A stretch of 64,000 nucleotides of DNA from a bacterium HR19. GTDB taxonomy: Bacteria > Calescibacteriota > Calescibacteriia > Calescibacteriales > Calescibacteriaceae. The translations under genes and the position numbers were made by a program. The notes beneath the pieces were generated by a model that was given only the letters and a program-made list of their open reading frames with translations, searched no databases and was not told the DNA's origin. Positions 8,778 through 17,696 of this stretch are shown here, piece by piece. Positions within the stretch are counted from its first letter, which is position 1, and every line of letters begins with the position of its first letter. The stretch spans positions 58,933-122,932 of the forward strand of contig BEHV01000007.1 in the NCBI GenBank assembly GCA_002898315.1. Reading direction: 5' to 3'.

Positions 8778-9571
8778 AAATTGCTGGTTAGTGATTTTTC
8801 TATGTTTAAAAAAAGCCCCTTCAAAATGTTAATGTCTTTTTCTGTGAATTCAGATTTTTCTGAAAAAAATCTTCTCATCTTCTCCATTTTCTCTTGGATT
8901 TTTTCTGAATCCAAGTTTTCCTTCGAAGCGAAGATGATGTAGTTTGCTGATTCTGGATTCTTCACAACCTTCACATATCCAAAAAATCTTTGAAGCATTT
9001 CCTTTATATATAATGAGTCAACGGAAGAAGTGGTGTTTATAGTGGTTGTTTTTTCTGCCTTTTCATTAAGTAGTTTATATGTTTGGTTTTCAAAAACAAC
9101 CGATGGCAAAGATGCATCTGAAAAAACATCAATTATGATGTGGGAGAACTTTCTCTTTGAGAACGAAAGAAAATTTATAAAATCCGCTACAACAAAGTTA
9201 TGTTTTGGCATATCAAAATATCTCATTCCTGCTTTAAAAACTTCAATATCTATATCTACACTGAAAATTTTGATGTTCTTTTGTCCTAAGCATTTTATTA
9301 TTCTTGATATAGTTCCACCACCACCTCCTAATATTAAAAATGAGTCGTCTTCTTTGCTGAAAATCAGCGGTAAAATTGCACAAATATCCCAGTATGAGCC
9401 GGTGAGAACTCTTTTATCTTTGAAAAATAGCGAGTGTGTATTCCCTGAGTCATCTAAAATAAGCTTTCTCCGCTCTGTGTTTTCAATAACTTTTATCTTG
9501 TTGTATTCCGTTGTCTTCTGATAAATGACTCTTTCTTTATCGGGAAAAAGTTTTTCAAAAATGACTTTCAT
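8774..9571 (-). CDS. Spermidine-synthase-like / class I methyltransferase-fold protein
   Basis: 265 residues with the fold of SpeE-type aminopropyltransferases: a beta-strand N-terminal part ([17 protein letters not shown]), the nucleotide-binding [15 protein letters not shown], the acidic [16 protein letters not shown] after strand two, and [10 protein letters not shown] in the position of the spermidine synthase DAYD motif. The glycine-rich loop has five glycines. The catalytic Asp-Ala-Tyr-Asp is not intact, so true polyamine synthesis is uncertain; it could be another aminopropyl or methyl transferase. It overlaps pstB by ATGA, an unusual partner. Confidence 0.65.
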   Translation of the reverse strand: MKVIFEKLFPDKERVIYQKTTEYNKIKVIENTERRKLILDDSGNTHSLFFKDKRVLTGSYWDICAILPLIFSKEDDSFLILGGGGGTISRIIKCLGQKNIKIFSVDIDIEVFKAGMRYFDMPKHNFVVADFINFLSFSKRKFSHIIIDVFSDASLPSVVFENQTYKLLNEKAEKTTTINTTSSVDSLYIKEMLQRFFGYVKVVKNPESANYIIFASKENLDSEKIQEKMEKMRRFFSEKSEFTEKDINILKGLFLNIEKSLTSNL

Positions 9572-9642
9572 CTCTGAACTGATTTTGCAATGTAAGGTAT
9601 AAAATAAAAATATAATTTATTTTTGATAGATGAGTGATTCTT

Positions 9643-10371
9643 TTATGATACATTTATTTTTTGAAGTTTTATTTCGTCTTCAGTTTGAGACGCTGTTATT
9701 ATGAGAAAAGTTCCTTCTTTTTTTCCCCAGTATCCACTGTTTGCGATTATTTTGTTTCCGACTTTCATCAGAGATGGGATATGGCAATGTCCGAAAATAA
9801 CATAGTCGTACTGATTTTTTTCAGCTATGTCTATTGCGTTCTTTATCATGTTTGCAAATATCTCTTTTCTCTTGCCTCTTGTTGATGGAGAAATATTTTT
9901 TCTATATGAGAGGTTAGAGAGAAATTCTCCTATCTTGTTTATGCTTTTTGTGAAGTATCCATTTGTTATGACTTTGAAGAGCTTTTCTGTGCTCAGAACT
10001 GTTTTTCGGTAGATTTTATGCATTAGCTCTCCTGAATACATGTCTCCATGAGCTAAAAATATCTTTTTTCTGTTCAGGAGTATTATTTCTATCTCTCTCG
10101 CTCTCTTTACTCCTATATCATCAAGCCATACAAGGTTAAAATCGTGGTTCCCTTCAACATAAATTATACTATCCCTTTTCTTTTCTATGATGTTTATTAT
10201 TTCCGAAAATTCTGTTGTGTATTCTTCATTTCTACCTATCCATATATCAAATATGTCTCCGAGAAGTATTATTTTACCTTCTGTATTTTTGAGAAAATCT
10301 GCGAGGACCTTCTTTCTCGTATCTTTCGGTTTAAGATGTATATCAGACAAGATATATATTTTCTCTTCCAT
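9643..10371 (-). CDS. LpxH-like calcineurin-type metallophosphoesterase
   Basis: The dinuclear-metal motifs are complete and in order: DIHL (about residues 9-12), GDIFD, GNHD, and GHCH near residue 195. Length 242 residues and the spacing, with a helical insert between GNHD and GHCH, resemble UDP-2,3-diacylglucosamine hydrolase LpxH, which makes lipid X during lipid A synthesis. No other lpx gene is in the window, so a general phosphoesterase role is possible. It stands alone between a phosphohexomutase gene and the spermidine-synthase-like gene on the same strand. Confidence 0.72.
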   Translation of the reverse strand: MEEKIYILSDIHLKPKDTRKKVLADFLKNTEGKIILLGDIFDIWIGRNEEYTTEFSEIINIIEKKRDSIIYVEGNHDFNLVWLDDIGVKRAREIEIILLNRKKIFLAHGDMYSGELMHKIYRKTVLSTEKLFKVITNGYFTKSINKIGEFLSNLSYRKNISPSTRGKRKEIFANMIKNAIDIAEKNQYDYVIFGHCHIPSLMKVGNKIIANSGYWGKKEGTFLIITASQTEDEIKLQKINVS

Positions 10372-10403
10372 TTTTCTGAATTGATTTCTTTTTTTACCTC
10401 AAT

Positions 10404-11804
10404 TTATTCTGGCTTTATATTTAACATTTTAGCGAATGAATTTATTATTTTTTCTGATGTTTCTTCGGATTCTGTTTCAGCATATACGCGTAGCACAGGT
10501 TCTGTTCCGGAGGGTCTGACAAGTAGAAATCCTCCGCCTTTGAATCGGATTTTTGTCCCATCTATTTTTTCTATTTTTTCCACTTTGAATCCGTTTATCT
10601 TATCAATCTCCTCTGCGGTTTTTACTGCTTTTTCTTTTATTTCATCACTCACGTGAAAGTCCTTTCTTATGTATCTGTGTTTTCCAAACCTTTTTTCAAT
10701 GTCTTTTACGAGTGCTGAAAAATCCTTTCCTTCAATTATGGAGTGAGTGAGAAATACGCAGGCACAGAACAAGCTATCCCTCTCTTTTAAGTGATAACTC
10801 ATACCTATACCGCCTGATTCCTCTCCTGCTATTATAGCGTTGTCTTCTATCATACCTTTTATGAGATGTTTGAATCCTACCGGAGTTGTTACTACTTCAA
10901 GTCCGTAATAGCTTGCTACCTTATCTATGATGTCAGACGCAGTTACGGTTTTATATACCTTCCCTTTTTGTTTTTTGTGTTTAACCGTGTGCTCTGTGAG
11001 TATGGCGAAGATTTTGTGAGCGTCAATTATTTTGCCTTCTTTTGAGCATGCGTATATTCTATCTCCGTCTCCATCAAATGCAAATCCATCGGATTTGAAT
11101 TTTTTGCAGTAGTTTTGGAGTGGTGTTAATGTGTATGGGGTAGGTTCTGGTTTCCCGAAAGGAGGAAAAAGAGGGTTTATCTCATTTCTCACTTCAACCG
11201 CTTTTTTTCCGAATATTCTTGTCGGAAGACCCGAGCAGGCGCCGTGCATGACATCAAAAATAACCTCGCTCTTCACCTTCTTCAAAAACTTATCAATTTC
11301 AGAATCTGCCCTGACCGACTCTATGTACGCAGAGATTATATCTTCTTTTTTTACTTTATCTGAGGATTCTTTTTTGAACCTTTGTTTTTCTTTCTCCCAA
11401 TCTATATCTTCAATGATTTTTTCTATTATTGAGGTGGTTTCAGGTGAAGCAGGACCTCCGAACCATTCTCTTATCTTATACCCGTTAAAATAGTATGGGT
11501 TGTGAGAAGCGGTAATTGCTACTCCTCCTGATAATTTTTGTGAGCTTATGAAAAAAGATACCGCAGGGGTAGGGCAGAATCTATCAGATAAAAACACCTT
11601 TATACCTTCTTCTGCGATAACTTTTCCTGCAAACTTTGCGAAATCTTCTGATAAGAACCTTGTATCATATCCTATTACAACTTCTGGATTTTTGAATTTT
11701 TCTTTTATGTATTTTGCTAATGCGAGAGATACTCTCCCAACATTGTCAAATGTGAAATCTTCTCCTATCTTTGCTCTCCAGCCATCTGTGCCAAACTTTA
11801 TCAC
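10404..11804 (-). CDS. Phosphoglucomutase/phosphomannomutase (alpha-D-phosphohexomutase)
   Basis: The enzyme interconverts hexose 1- and 6-phosphates, supplying sugar nucleotides. The four family loops are present: the phosphoserine TASHNPYYFNGYK, the metal-binding FDGDGDR, the sugar-recognition GEESGGIG, and the phosphate-binding RPSGTEP near the C terminus. Length 466 is normal. The start is GTG at 11804, just after a short hydrophobic-poor leader. The family cannot be split into glucose or mannose specificity by eye. Many glycosyltransferases lie a few kb away and would use its products. Confidence 0.9.
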   Translation of the reverse strand: MIKFGTDGWRAKIGEDFTFDNVGRVSLALAKYIKEKFKNPEVVIGYDTRFLSEDFAKFAGKVIAEEGIKVFLSDRFCPTPAVSFFISSQKLSGGVAITASHNPYYFNGYKIREWFGGPASPETTSIIEKIIEDIDWEKEKQRFKKESSDKVKKEDIISAYIESVRADSEIDKFLKKVKSEVIFDVMHGACSGLPTRIFGKKAVEVRNEINPLFPPFGKPEPTPYTLTPLQNYCKKFKSDGFAFDGDGDRIYACSKEGKIIDAHKIFAILTEHTVKHKKQKGKVYKTVTASDIIDKVASYYGLEVVTTPVGFKHLIKGMIEDNAIIAGEESGGIGMSYHLKERDSLFCACVFLTHSIIEGKDFSALVKDIEKRFGKHRYIRKDFHVSDEIKEKAVKTAEEIDKINGFKVEKIEKIDGTKIRFKGGGFLLVRPSGTEPVLRVYAETESEETSEKIINSFAKMLNIKPE

Positions 11805-11889
11805 GATTTTAAAAATTTTTTATAAACATTTTATTTTTGGGTTTATTTTCAATTTTTCTTGACTCTCGTATATAAAACTTACCTTATTT

Positions 11890-12534
11890 TTACATTGTTC
11901 TGAATATTATATCCCAGAGCGGGGAGCTTACTCCGAATTTTTTATCTGGTCTTGAAAAATGGTGTTGTAGGTGATGCTTCCACAAAAACTTCAAAATTTT
12001 ATTCTTCGGTGCTTTAAAGTAGTGGACAGAAAAATGGGTCATATCATATAAGATGTAGCCGGTGGCTGTGCCAGCATAGATAGCAAAGGACTTTTCTCCA
12101 ACAAGATTATACATTATGGTCCAGACAACTATTGCAATGAGAATGCTCACCGCAGGTGGCATGACCAACCTTGTTGTATCCCACGGATACATATGATGAA
12201 CTCCGTGCATTATAAAATGCAACCTTCTGCCAAATTGACTTTTCGGCTGAAAATGAAAAACGAACCTGTGGAGAAAATACTCCATAAGCGTCCATATAAT
12301 CAATCCAGAAAAGAATAAGGGAATTATCTCTTTCAGTTCAAATGTTTTCACAGATTTATACAGCATAAAGATTATTATAGGTACATATATCACAAGGGGA
12401 GTTGCAGGGTGGACATGGCTTAATTTCTCAAGAATTGGATTTTCAAACATTCTCGGAATTCCTTTTCTTGGTCTCAGCCAATCTGGAAGCTCTGTTGACC
12501 TGCTTTTAAAAACTACCGCTTCCTCGCCCTGCAT
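11890..12534 (-). CDS. Membrane di-iron fatty acid hydroxylase
   Basis: A 214-residue membrane protein with the histidine clusters of the fatty acid hydroxylase superfamily: HRFVFH (His89, His94), HFIMHGVHH (His106-His114), HFSVHY (His167, His171) and HHLQHH (His187-His192). This layout matches fatty acid 2-hydroxylases, which use oxygen and a di-iron centre to hydroxylate acyl chains, often of sphingolipids or lipid A. Four hydrophobic helices flank the clusters. No cytochrome b5 or ferredoxin domain is fused, so electrons must come from elsewhere. The enzyme implies that the organism meets oxygen. Confidence 0.85.
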   Translation of the reverse strand: MQGEEAVVFKSRSTELPDWLRPRKGIPRMFENPILEKLSHVHPATPLVIYVPIIIFMLYKSVKTFELKEIIPLFFSGLIIWTLMEYFLHRFVFHFQPKSQFGRRLHFIMHGVHHMYPWDTTRLVMPPAVSILIAIVVWTIMYNLVGEKSFAIYAGTATGYILYDMTHFSVHYFKAPKNKILKFLWKHHLQHHFSRPDKKFGVSSPLWDIIFRTM

Positions 12535-12596
12535 AATCAGAAATTCTATAAAATCACTTTTTATTTTACATAAAATCTGAAATTATTTTTTTGCAA

Positions 12597-13256
12597 TTAT
12601 TCAATTTTGGGGTTTGTGATGAAGATTTTTTCTTCTTCGTTGTAATCTGCGTCAAGAACAACAACATTTCTCCTGTCTTCCGAAATTTTTATTTTACCTT
12701 CAAGGAATTTTTTTATAACCCAAGGATACATCACATGCTCTAACTTCTGAATCTTCTGTCTTATCTTTTCTTCTGAATCGTTTGGAGAAACAAGAACTAT
12801 TCCCTGTGCTATTATAGGTCCTCCATCTACTGATTCATCTACAAAATGCACTGTGCATCCCGTCACTCTCACTCCATATTTTTTGGCTCTCTCTATTGCT
12901 TTTGTTGTTCCTTGAAAGGCAGGGAGAATTGAAGGGTGTATGTTCAGGATTTTGAACTTCCATTTTGAAACGAATTCTGGTGATAGAATTCTCATAAAGC
13001 CAGCCAGAGCTATCACATCTGGATTTATTTTCTTTAAAATGGTGTCTGCTTTTTCTTCTGCGGTTCTTTTATCTTGCCAGCTGATTACTATTGATGGTAT
13101 TCCGAATTTTTCAGCTCTTTTTATAACTGGTGCATCTGCTCTGTCTGAAATCAGGAGGGAAACTTCTCCATCTATGTAATTTTCTTTTGATTTTCTGGCT
13201 ATTTCTTCAAAGTTTGTTCCACTTCCCGATGCGAACACAACTATTCTTTTTCTCAT
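12597..13256 (-). CDS. purN: Phosphoribosylglycinamide formyltransferase
   Basis: PurN transfers a formyl group from 10-formyltetrahydrofolate to GAR in purine synthesis. The start MRKRIVVFASGSGTNFE and the motifs LAGFMRILSPEFV, LNIHPSILPAFQGTTK and GCTVHFVDESVDGGPIIAQ carry the catalytic Asn, His and Asp. I chose ATG at 13256 because the family begins there; the frame stays open upstream to TTG at 13349, which overlaps the stop of the acetyltransferase gene and would add a 31-residue hydrophobic extension. The protein has about 20 extra residues at the C terminus. purK lies 13 kb away. Confidence 0.93.
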   Translation of the reverse strand: MRKRIVVFASGSGTNFEEIARKSKENYIDGEVSLLISDRADAPVIKRAEKFGIPSIVISWQDKRTAEEKADTILKKINPDVIALAGFMRILSPEFVSKWKFKILNIHPSILPAFQGTTKAIERAKKYGVRVTGCTVHFVDESVDGGPIIAQGIVLVSPNDSEEKIRQKIQKLEHVMYPWVIKKFLEGKIKISEDRRNVVVLDADYNEEEKIFITNPKIE

Positions 13257-13345
13257 CAGAAACAAAAAATAAAAGAGAAATCTCATGAAAATCTTTTTTC
13301 TATTGTTTTTGTTTGCTGTTTTATTTTTCTGTGCTGATAATGTTT

Positions 13346-13966
13346 TCAAATTGACACTTTGAGGTTTTGAATCACTTTATCTGTGAAGCAGGACATTATG
13401 AGTAGGTCTGCTAACCCCTTGCCTTTTATCATTATATGTTTTCTCAAAATTGCTTCTTTTTCAAATCCAAGCGATTCAAAAATTCTTATTGTGTTGAGCT
13501 GGTGAAACGGAACCTGTGCTATTACTTTTTTAAACCCTCTTTTTACGGCGTTGAAGAAGAGCTCAGAAACAATCTTTTTTCCAAGACCGAGGTTTCTGAA
13601 ATCTTTTGCGACAACTATTCTTATTTCTGCAACATGTCTGGTCCAGAAGTAATTTGAAGCGTGGAGGGTGCCGTCTGCTACTATTTTACCATCAAAAATC
13701 GCTATTATTGGCAAAACTACATCATAGTTCAGATTCTCTCCCCACTTTATTATTGTCTCTTTTCTTGATACATCATCTCGCAGGAACATTTTATCATCAG
13801 GGTCAAGCTTGGAGAAAAAATCATACAGTGCTTCAACATCTTCTTTTATCATAGGTCTTATAGCAACTTCTCTTCCATCTTTTAGAACAAACTTTTTAGG
13901 ATAATCCGAAAGGAGAGGAAACCTTTTGAAATACTGTGTTTCTGTCTGAGAAACCGTGCTTTCCAT
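13346..13966 (-). CDS. GNAT-family N-acetyltransferase
   Basis: A 206-residue protein with the acetyl-CoA binding core RNLGLGKKIV (motif A, RxxGxGK) near residue 125 and the later IFESLGFEKEAILRKH strand-helix typical of GNAT domains. The N-terminal part has DGREVAIRPMIKEDVEALYDFF, as in proteins of the PatA/YfiQ-like acetyltransferase group. The substrate is unknown. It is directly upstream of purN; its TGA overlaps a possible TTG start of the long purN frame. Confidence 0.8.
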   Translation of the reverse strand: MESTVSQTETQYFKRFPLLSDYPKKFVLKDGREVAIRPMIKEDVEALYDFFSKLDPDDKMFLRDDVSRKETIIKWGENLNYDVVLPIIAIFDGKIVADGTLHASNYFWTRHVAEIRIVVAKDFRNLGLGKKIVSELFFNAVKRGFKKVIAQVPFHQLNTIRIFESLGFEKEAILRKHIMIKGKGLADLLIMSCFTDKVIQNLKVSI

Positions 13967-14045
13967 ATCTATAAATAAGTTAATAACAGTTTCAGAAAAA
14001 GCTTTCTTTTGAACAAATCAGTTATAATTTCATTCTTTTCAAAAA

Positions 14046-14924
14046 GTGAAGGTCAGCGGATTTACAATAATAAGGAATGGAGTAAAATATCACTACTACT
14101 TTGAGCAAGCCATACTCTCTATACTTCCAATATGCGATGAATTCGTAATAAATTACGGTGAGAGCGAAGACAAAACATTGGAAAGATTACACAAAATAAA
14201 GCAAAAATTTCCAGATAAAATAAAGATAATAAGAACCTTCTGGGATGAATCTTTGAGAGAAGAAGGAAAAATTCTCTCAATACAAACAAATATAGCACTT
14301 GAACTATGTTCCGGCGACTGGTGCTTTTATATCCAAGCAGATGAAGTGGTCCACGAAAAATATCTCCCGGAAATAAAAAAGAACCTTGAAAAATATCTTG
14401 ATGATGAAAGAGTTGAGGGATTTGCTCTAAACTACCTACACTTTTACGGAAGTTTTTTTACTTACTTTGACAGGCGTCCTTTTTACAGAAGAGAGGTGAG
14501 AATAATAAGGAATAATGGAAGAATAAAGTCGGTCCGAGATGCTCAGGGTTTCAGAGTTGATGGAAAAAGAAAACCACGCGCCAAAATCATAAATGCTTAT
14601 ATATACCACTACGGCTGGGTCAGACCTGAAAAAGTTATGCTTGAAAAAATGAAAAATATGGATAGATACTGGCACGATGATGAATGGATTTCTCAAAGAT
14701 ATAGAAAAATAACCAGAGTATTTAATAATTTTGAGGGAGCGAAATTTTTCTACGGAGAACACCCGAAGGTCATGCAAGATATTATAGCTTCAGCTGATTG
14801 GCAAGTTATACCTTCTCCCGAAGATATAAAGATAAAATCGCCTTTTAAATTTCTTCTCAACATTATAGAAGATAAAATTTTGAAAACTCAGATTTTTGAG
14901 CATAAAAACTTCAAACCAATTTGA
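14046..14924 (+). CDS. Family 2-like glycosyltransferase
   Basis: 292 residues starting with GTG. The fold resembles GT-A family 2 enzymes: FTIIRNGVKYHYYFEQAI at the start, CDEFVINYGESEDKT in place of the usual VDSxSxD, and FYIQADEVVHEKYLP carrying the DxD-like acidic pair. The second half holds conserved YLHFYGSF and SVRDAQGFR blocks and IYHYGWVRPE. Such proteins form a group of predicted sugar transferases; donor and acceptor are unknown. It leads a stretch of envelope glycan genes and faces the acetyltransferase gene divergently. Confidence 0.75.
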   Translation: MKVSGFTIIRNGVKYHYYFEQAILSILPICDEFVINYGESEDKTLERLHKIKQKFPDKIKIIRTFWDESLREEGKILSIQTNIALELCSGDWCFYIQADEVVHEKYLPEIKKNLEKYLDDERVEGFALNYLHFYGSFFTYFDRRPFYRREVRIIRNNGRIKSVRDAQGFRVDGKRKPRAKIINAYIYHYGWVRPEKVMLEKMKNMDRYWHDDEWISQRYRKITRVFNNFEGAKFFYGEHPKVMQDIIASADWQVIPSPEDIKIKSPFKFLLNIIEDKILKTQIFEHKNFKPI

Positions 14925-14941
14925 AATTGCTCGCAACAAAA

Positions 14942-14947
14942 TTTAAT
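14942..14947 (+). promoter_or_regulatory. -10-like hexamer TTTAAT of the WaaE-like transferase gene
   Basis: TTTAAT ends 8 bases before the ATG at 14956, with no ribosome binding site between. The gene therefore looks separately transcribed although it lies 31 bases after the preceding gene. Confidence 0.4.
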
Positions 14948-14955
14948 TTTTAACT

Positions 14956-15711
14956 ATGCCTTTACCTCTTTCTGTCGCTATAATAACGCTAAATGAAGAA
15001 AATTTTATAGGCGATTGTATAAAAAGCACTCTTGATATAGCAGACGAAATTGTTGTCGTTGATTCATTCTCTTCTGATAAGACAGCTGAAATTTCTGAAT
15101 CACTCGGAGCAAAAGTGATAAGGAGAGCTTTTGATGATTTCTCTGAACAGAAAAATTTCGCTCTGAATATGTGCAAAAATGATTGGGTCCTTTTCCTTGA
15201 TGCAGACGAACTTCTATCTGAAAAAGCAAGACAAGAAATAAAGAAAATAAATTTCTCTGATACCGATTTTTCCGGCTTCAAAATGAAAAGAAAAAATTTT
15301 TATCTCGGAGCTCATGTGAGGGTCTGGGATGAGTGGGTTCTGCGACTTTTCAGAAAATCAAAAGGTAGGTGGGTCGGAAAATATGTCCATGAAAAAGTCC
15401 ACCTTGACGGAAAAATTGGAAAACTTGATGGTGAGATAATTCACTTCCCATATCACTCGGTATATGAACACCTTCAGAAAACCTTGAAGTTCGGTCTGCT
15501 CTCCTCAAACAAAAAATATGAAGAAGGAGAGAAGTTTTCATTAAACAAATTGATTTTCTCTCCCTTTTGGGCTTTCTTCAAAACACTCATTCTGAAAAAC
15601 GGATTTAAGGATGGAGTAAGGGGGTTGATAATCTCATACTCAGCTATGATAGATAGGATTGTGCGTTATTCTCTTTTGTGGGAAAGAGATGTTCAGGAAA
15701 AGAAAAGATGA
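14956..15711 (+). CDS. WaaE/KdtX-type glycosyltransferase (GT2)
   Basis: The GT-A fold is clear: SVAIITLNEENFIGDCIKS, then DEIVVVDSFSSDKTAEI, the EQKNFAL motif and WVLFLDADELLSE with the metal-binding DxD. WaaE-like enzymes add beta-glucose or related sugars to lipopolysaccharide core, and this length (251 residues) fits. A C-terminal hydrophobic patch around FWAFFKTLI may contact the membrane. Its end overlaps the converging gene by 68 bases, so both C-terminal ends are encoded on opposite strands of the same DNA. Confidence 0.85.
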   Translation: MPLPLSVAIITLNEENFIGDCIKSTLDIADEIVVVDSFSSDKTAEISESLGAKVIRRAFDDFSEQKNFALNMCKNDWVLFLDADELLSEKARQEIKKINFSDTDFSGFKMKRKNFYLGAHVRVWDEWVLRLFRKSKGRWVGKYVHEKVHLDGKIGKLDGEIIHFPYHSVYEHLQKTLKFGLLSSNKKYEEGEKFSLNKLIFSPFWAFFKTLILKNGFKDGVRGLIISYSAMIDRIVRYSLLWERDVQEKKR

Positions 15712-16516
15712 TTCTGAAAGTGTAGGTAAAAACTCTCTTGAATAGAATCAAAAACTCTTTGTCTTCTATGTATTTTTTAAATTCGTCTTTTTCAATATAT
15801 TTCCCCCATCTTGCTATGAGTTTTTTCAGAGCCGACCTTCTTATTTTATCTATGCGCTCTGATTTTTCAGATGAACTTTCAAGGTGTATTCCGTATGAGT
15901 GCGGAGTATATATTACTTTCAGTCCTGCTTTTCTTATTCGGAAACAGAGGTCAATATCTTCACACGAGAAAAAGTAATCTGTACTGAACTTCACTTTTTC
16001 AAAAACTTCTCTCCTTATTCCAATGACAGCCCCGGTTACCGCTTGAAATTCTCTCTCTTTGTTTGCTGATATGAAACTACCTTCTTTTTTTCTGTATATG
16101 TGAATTGGCTCTGAAAATATGTTGAAGCATATTCCTGCGTGTTGAATTTTTCCGTCTTCGTAAAGAAGTTTTATACCTACTGCTCCCACATACTCTTTTT
16201 GAAGCAGATAAATTATTGGTTCGTTCCAGTTTTCTCCTACGAACACATCTTGATTGAGAAACACTATGTTTTCTCCTTTTGATATTTCTGCCCCTCTGTT
16301 GCAGGTTTGAGCGAAACCTCCTCTGGGGTTCATTATAACCTTCACATCAAATTTTTCTCTGAGATGAAAGAGAAAATCCTTGGAATCAAATCCGTCTGAT
16401 GATATAATTACTTCAAAATCCCCTGTTGTATTTTTGTATATGTTTTCAAGGCACATTTTTATGAAATTTTCTCCTCTGTAAAATGGCATGATTATGCTCA
16501 AATTTCTGCTTCTCAT
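15644..16516 (-). CDS. Glycosyltransferase family 2 (rhamnosyl-type GT-A)
   Basis: Motifs LSIIMPFYRGENFIKMCLE, VIISSDGFDSKDF and FLNQDVFVGENW identify a GT-A enzyme in which NQDV takes the place of the usual NND or DxD metal motif. GAVGIKLLYEDGKIQHAG and a CEDIDLCFRIRKAGLK segment match the GT2 group that includes rhamnosyltransferases. Length 290. Shares 68 bases with the end of the converging WaaE-like gene. Sugar specificity cannot be read. Confidence 0.82.
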   Translation of the reverse strand: MRSRNLSIIMPFYRGENFIKMCLENIYKNTTGDFEVIISSDGFDSKDFLFHLREKFDVKVIMNPRGGFAQTCNRGAEISKGENIVFLNQDVFVGENWNEPIIYLLQKEYVGAVGIKLLYEDGKIQHAGICFNIFSEPIHIYRKKEGSFISANKEREFQAVTGAVIGIRREVFEKVKFSTDYFFSCEDIDLCFRIRKAGLKVIYTPHSYGIHLESSSEKSERIDKIRRSALKKLIARWGKYIEKDEFKKYIEDKEFLILFKRVFTYTFRIIFSFPEHLFPTKENNAQSYLS

Positions 16517-16570
16517 TTTTTGTTTCGGTTTTTGTATTCTTTAATTTTAATGGGTTCAGATGGAGTTATT

Positions 16571-17605
16571 TTATTCTGTTAAACTTTTGTATATTTCATA
16601 GATTTCTTTGGCTGACTTTTCCCACGAGAACATTTTTGCTCTTTTTAGTCCTTCTTCTGATAGCTTTTTTTGAAGTTCTGGGGAGGTCAGAATTTTTTCT
16701 ACTTTTTCTGCAATATCTTCTGGTGAGTATGGATTACAGAGCAGTGCAGAGTTTCCTGCGATTTCTTCGTGCGCTCCTCCCAAAGATGTTATCACAGGGC
16801 ATCCACAAGCCATAGATTCAACTATCGGAAGCCCAAAGCCACCAGATACAGCTGGAAAAAGAAGAACATCCGCCAAATTATATAGTTCAACCATTCTGTC
16901 TTCATCAATATATCCAAGGTTTTCGCATCCTCTCACATCTTTTATACCTGCTGATATAAATCTCACTCCCTTGAACCTCTTTTTCAGTATATCTATCGCT
17001 TTTTCTATGTTTTCTATGTTTTCTACTGTATCTCCTGTTATCAAAATAAGAACAATTTTTTCTGTTTTTCCAGAGAAATTTTTCTTGATTTCGTCTCTAT
17101 TTGGTAGTGGTCTGAACTTTTCAGAAACTCCGTTATATATTACCTTTACCTTTCTCTCATCTATATTCAATTTTTCTATTATTCTTCTTTTTGAGAAGCT
17201 TGAAATTGTAATGATTATATCTGCAAATTTTGCAAAAACTTTTGCTCTTTCTATCTCATCTTTTTTTTCGAGGTGATGTATTGTCAGGACATATTTTATT
17301 TTTTTGTTGTCAAGAAATCTATATATTTTCCCGCCGAGTCCGTGGTATATATCAAATTTTTCTTTTAGTATTCCTAATGGTTCACCGATTATACTGAAAG
17401 TTAATATTTTTTTTACTCTGCGATAGAGTAAAGGGTATTTTTCTGCATTTTTTATTTTGTTCCATCTTGATGGTCTAACTCCTATGTAAATTTCATCGGT
17501 CATATTGCTTGTTTTCAGGAGATTTTGAGCTATGTTCAGGCAGTAGTTTTTTATTCCTGCTCCTTTTTCGTCAAAAATCTGTGTTCCATCAAGTATAACT
17601 TTCAT
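16571..17605 (-). CDS. Glycosyltransferase family 4
   Basis: A GT-B fold enzyme of 344 residues. The N-terminal domain starts MKVILDGTQIFDEKGAGIKN; the C-terminal nucleotide-sugar domain has LYNLADVLLFPAVSGGFGLP and the ExxxxxxxE region ending in ESMACGCPVI, the hallmark of GT4 retaining transferases such as mannosyl- and glucosyltransferases. VKVIYNGVSEKF, the linker strand, is also typical. Possible substrate GDP-mannose or UDP-glucose is not resolved. Upstream TAAAAT and a weak AAGTGAG ribosome binding site are seen. Confidence 0.88.
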   Translation of the reverse strand: MKVILDGTQIFDEKGAGIKNYCLNIAQNLLKTSNMTDEIYIGVRPSRWNKIKNAEKYPLLYRRVKKILTFSIIGEPLGILKEKFDIYHGLGGKIYRFLDNKKIKYVLTIHHLEKKDEIERAKVFAKFADIIITISSFSKRRIIEKLNIDERKVKVIYNGVSEKFRPLPNRDEIKKNFSGKTEKIVLILITGDTVENIENIEKAIDILKKRFKGVRFISAGIKDVRGCENLGYIDEDRMVELYNLADVLLFPAVSGGFGLPIVESMACGCPVITSLGGAHEEIAGNSALLCNPYSPEDIAEKVEKILTSPELQKKLSEEGLKRAKMFSWEKSAKEIYEIYKSLTE

Positions 17606-17696
17606 CTCACTTGAAAGGTATTTTATGTTTATTTTCAGGTAGTTATAACATTGTAAAACCTTTTCTCTTTACAAAAATACATATAAAAATTAAGAG

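Noticed and set aside
13257..13349. Long N-terminal extension of purN from TTG 13349
   Set aside because: The family begins at MRKRIVVFASGSG; upstream codons are a hydrophobic run without similarity.
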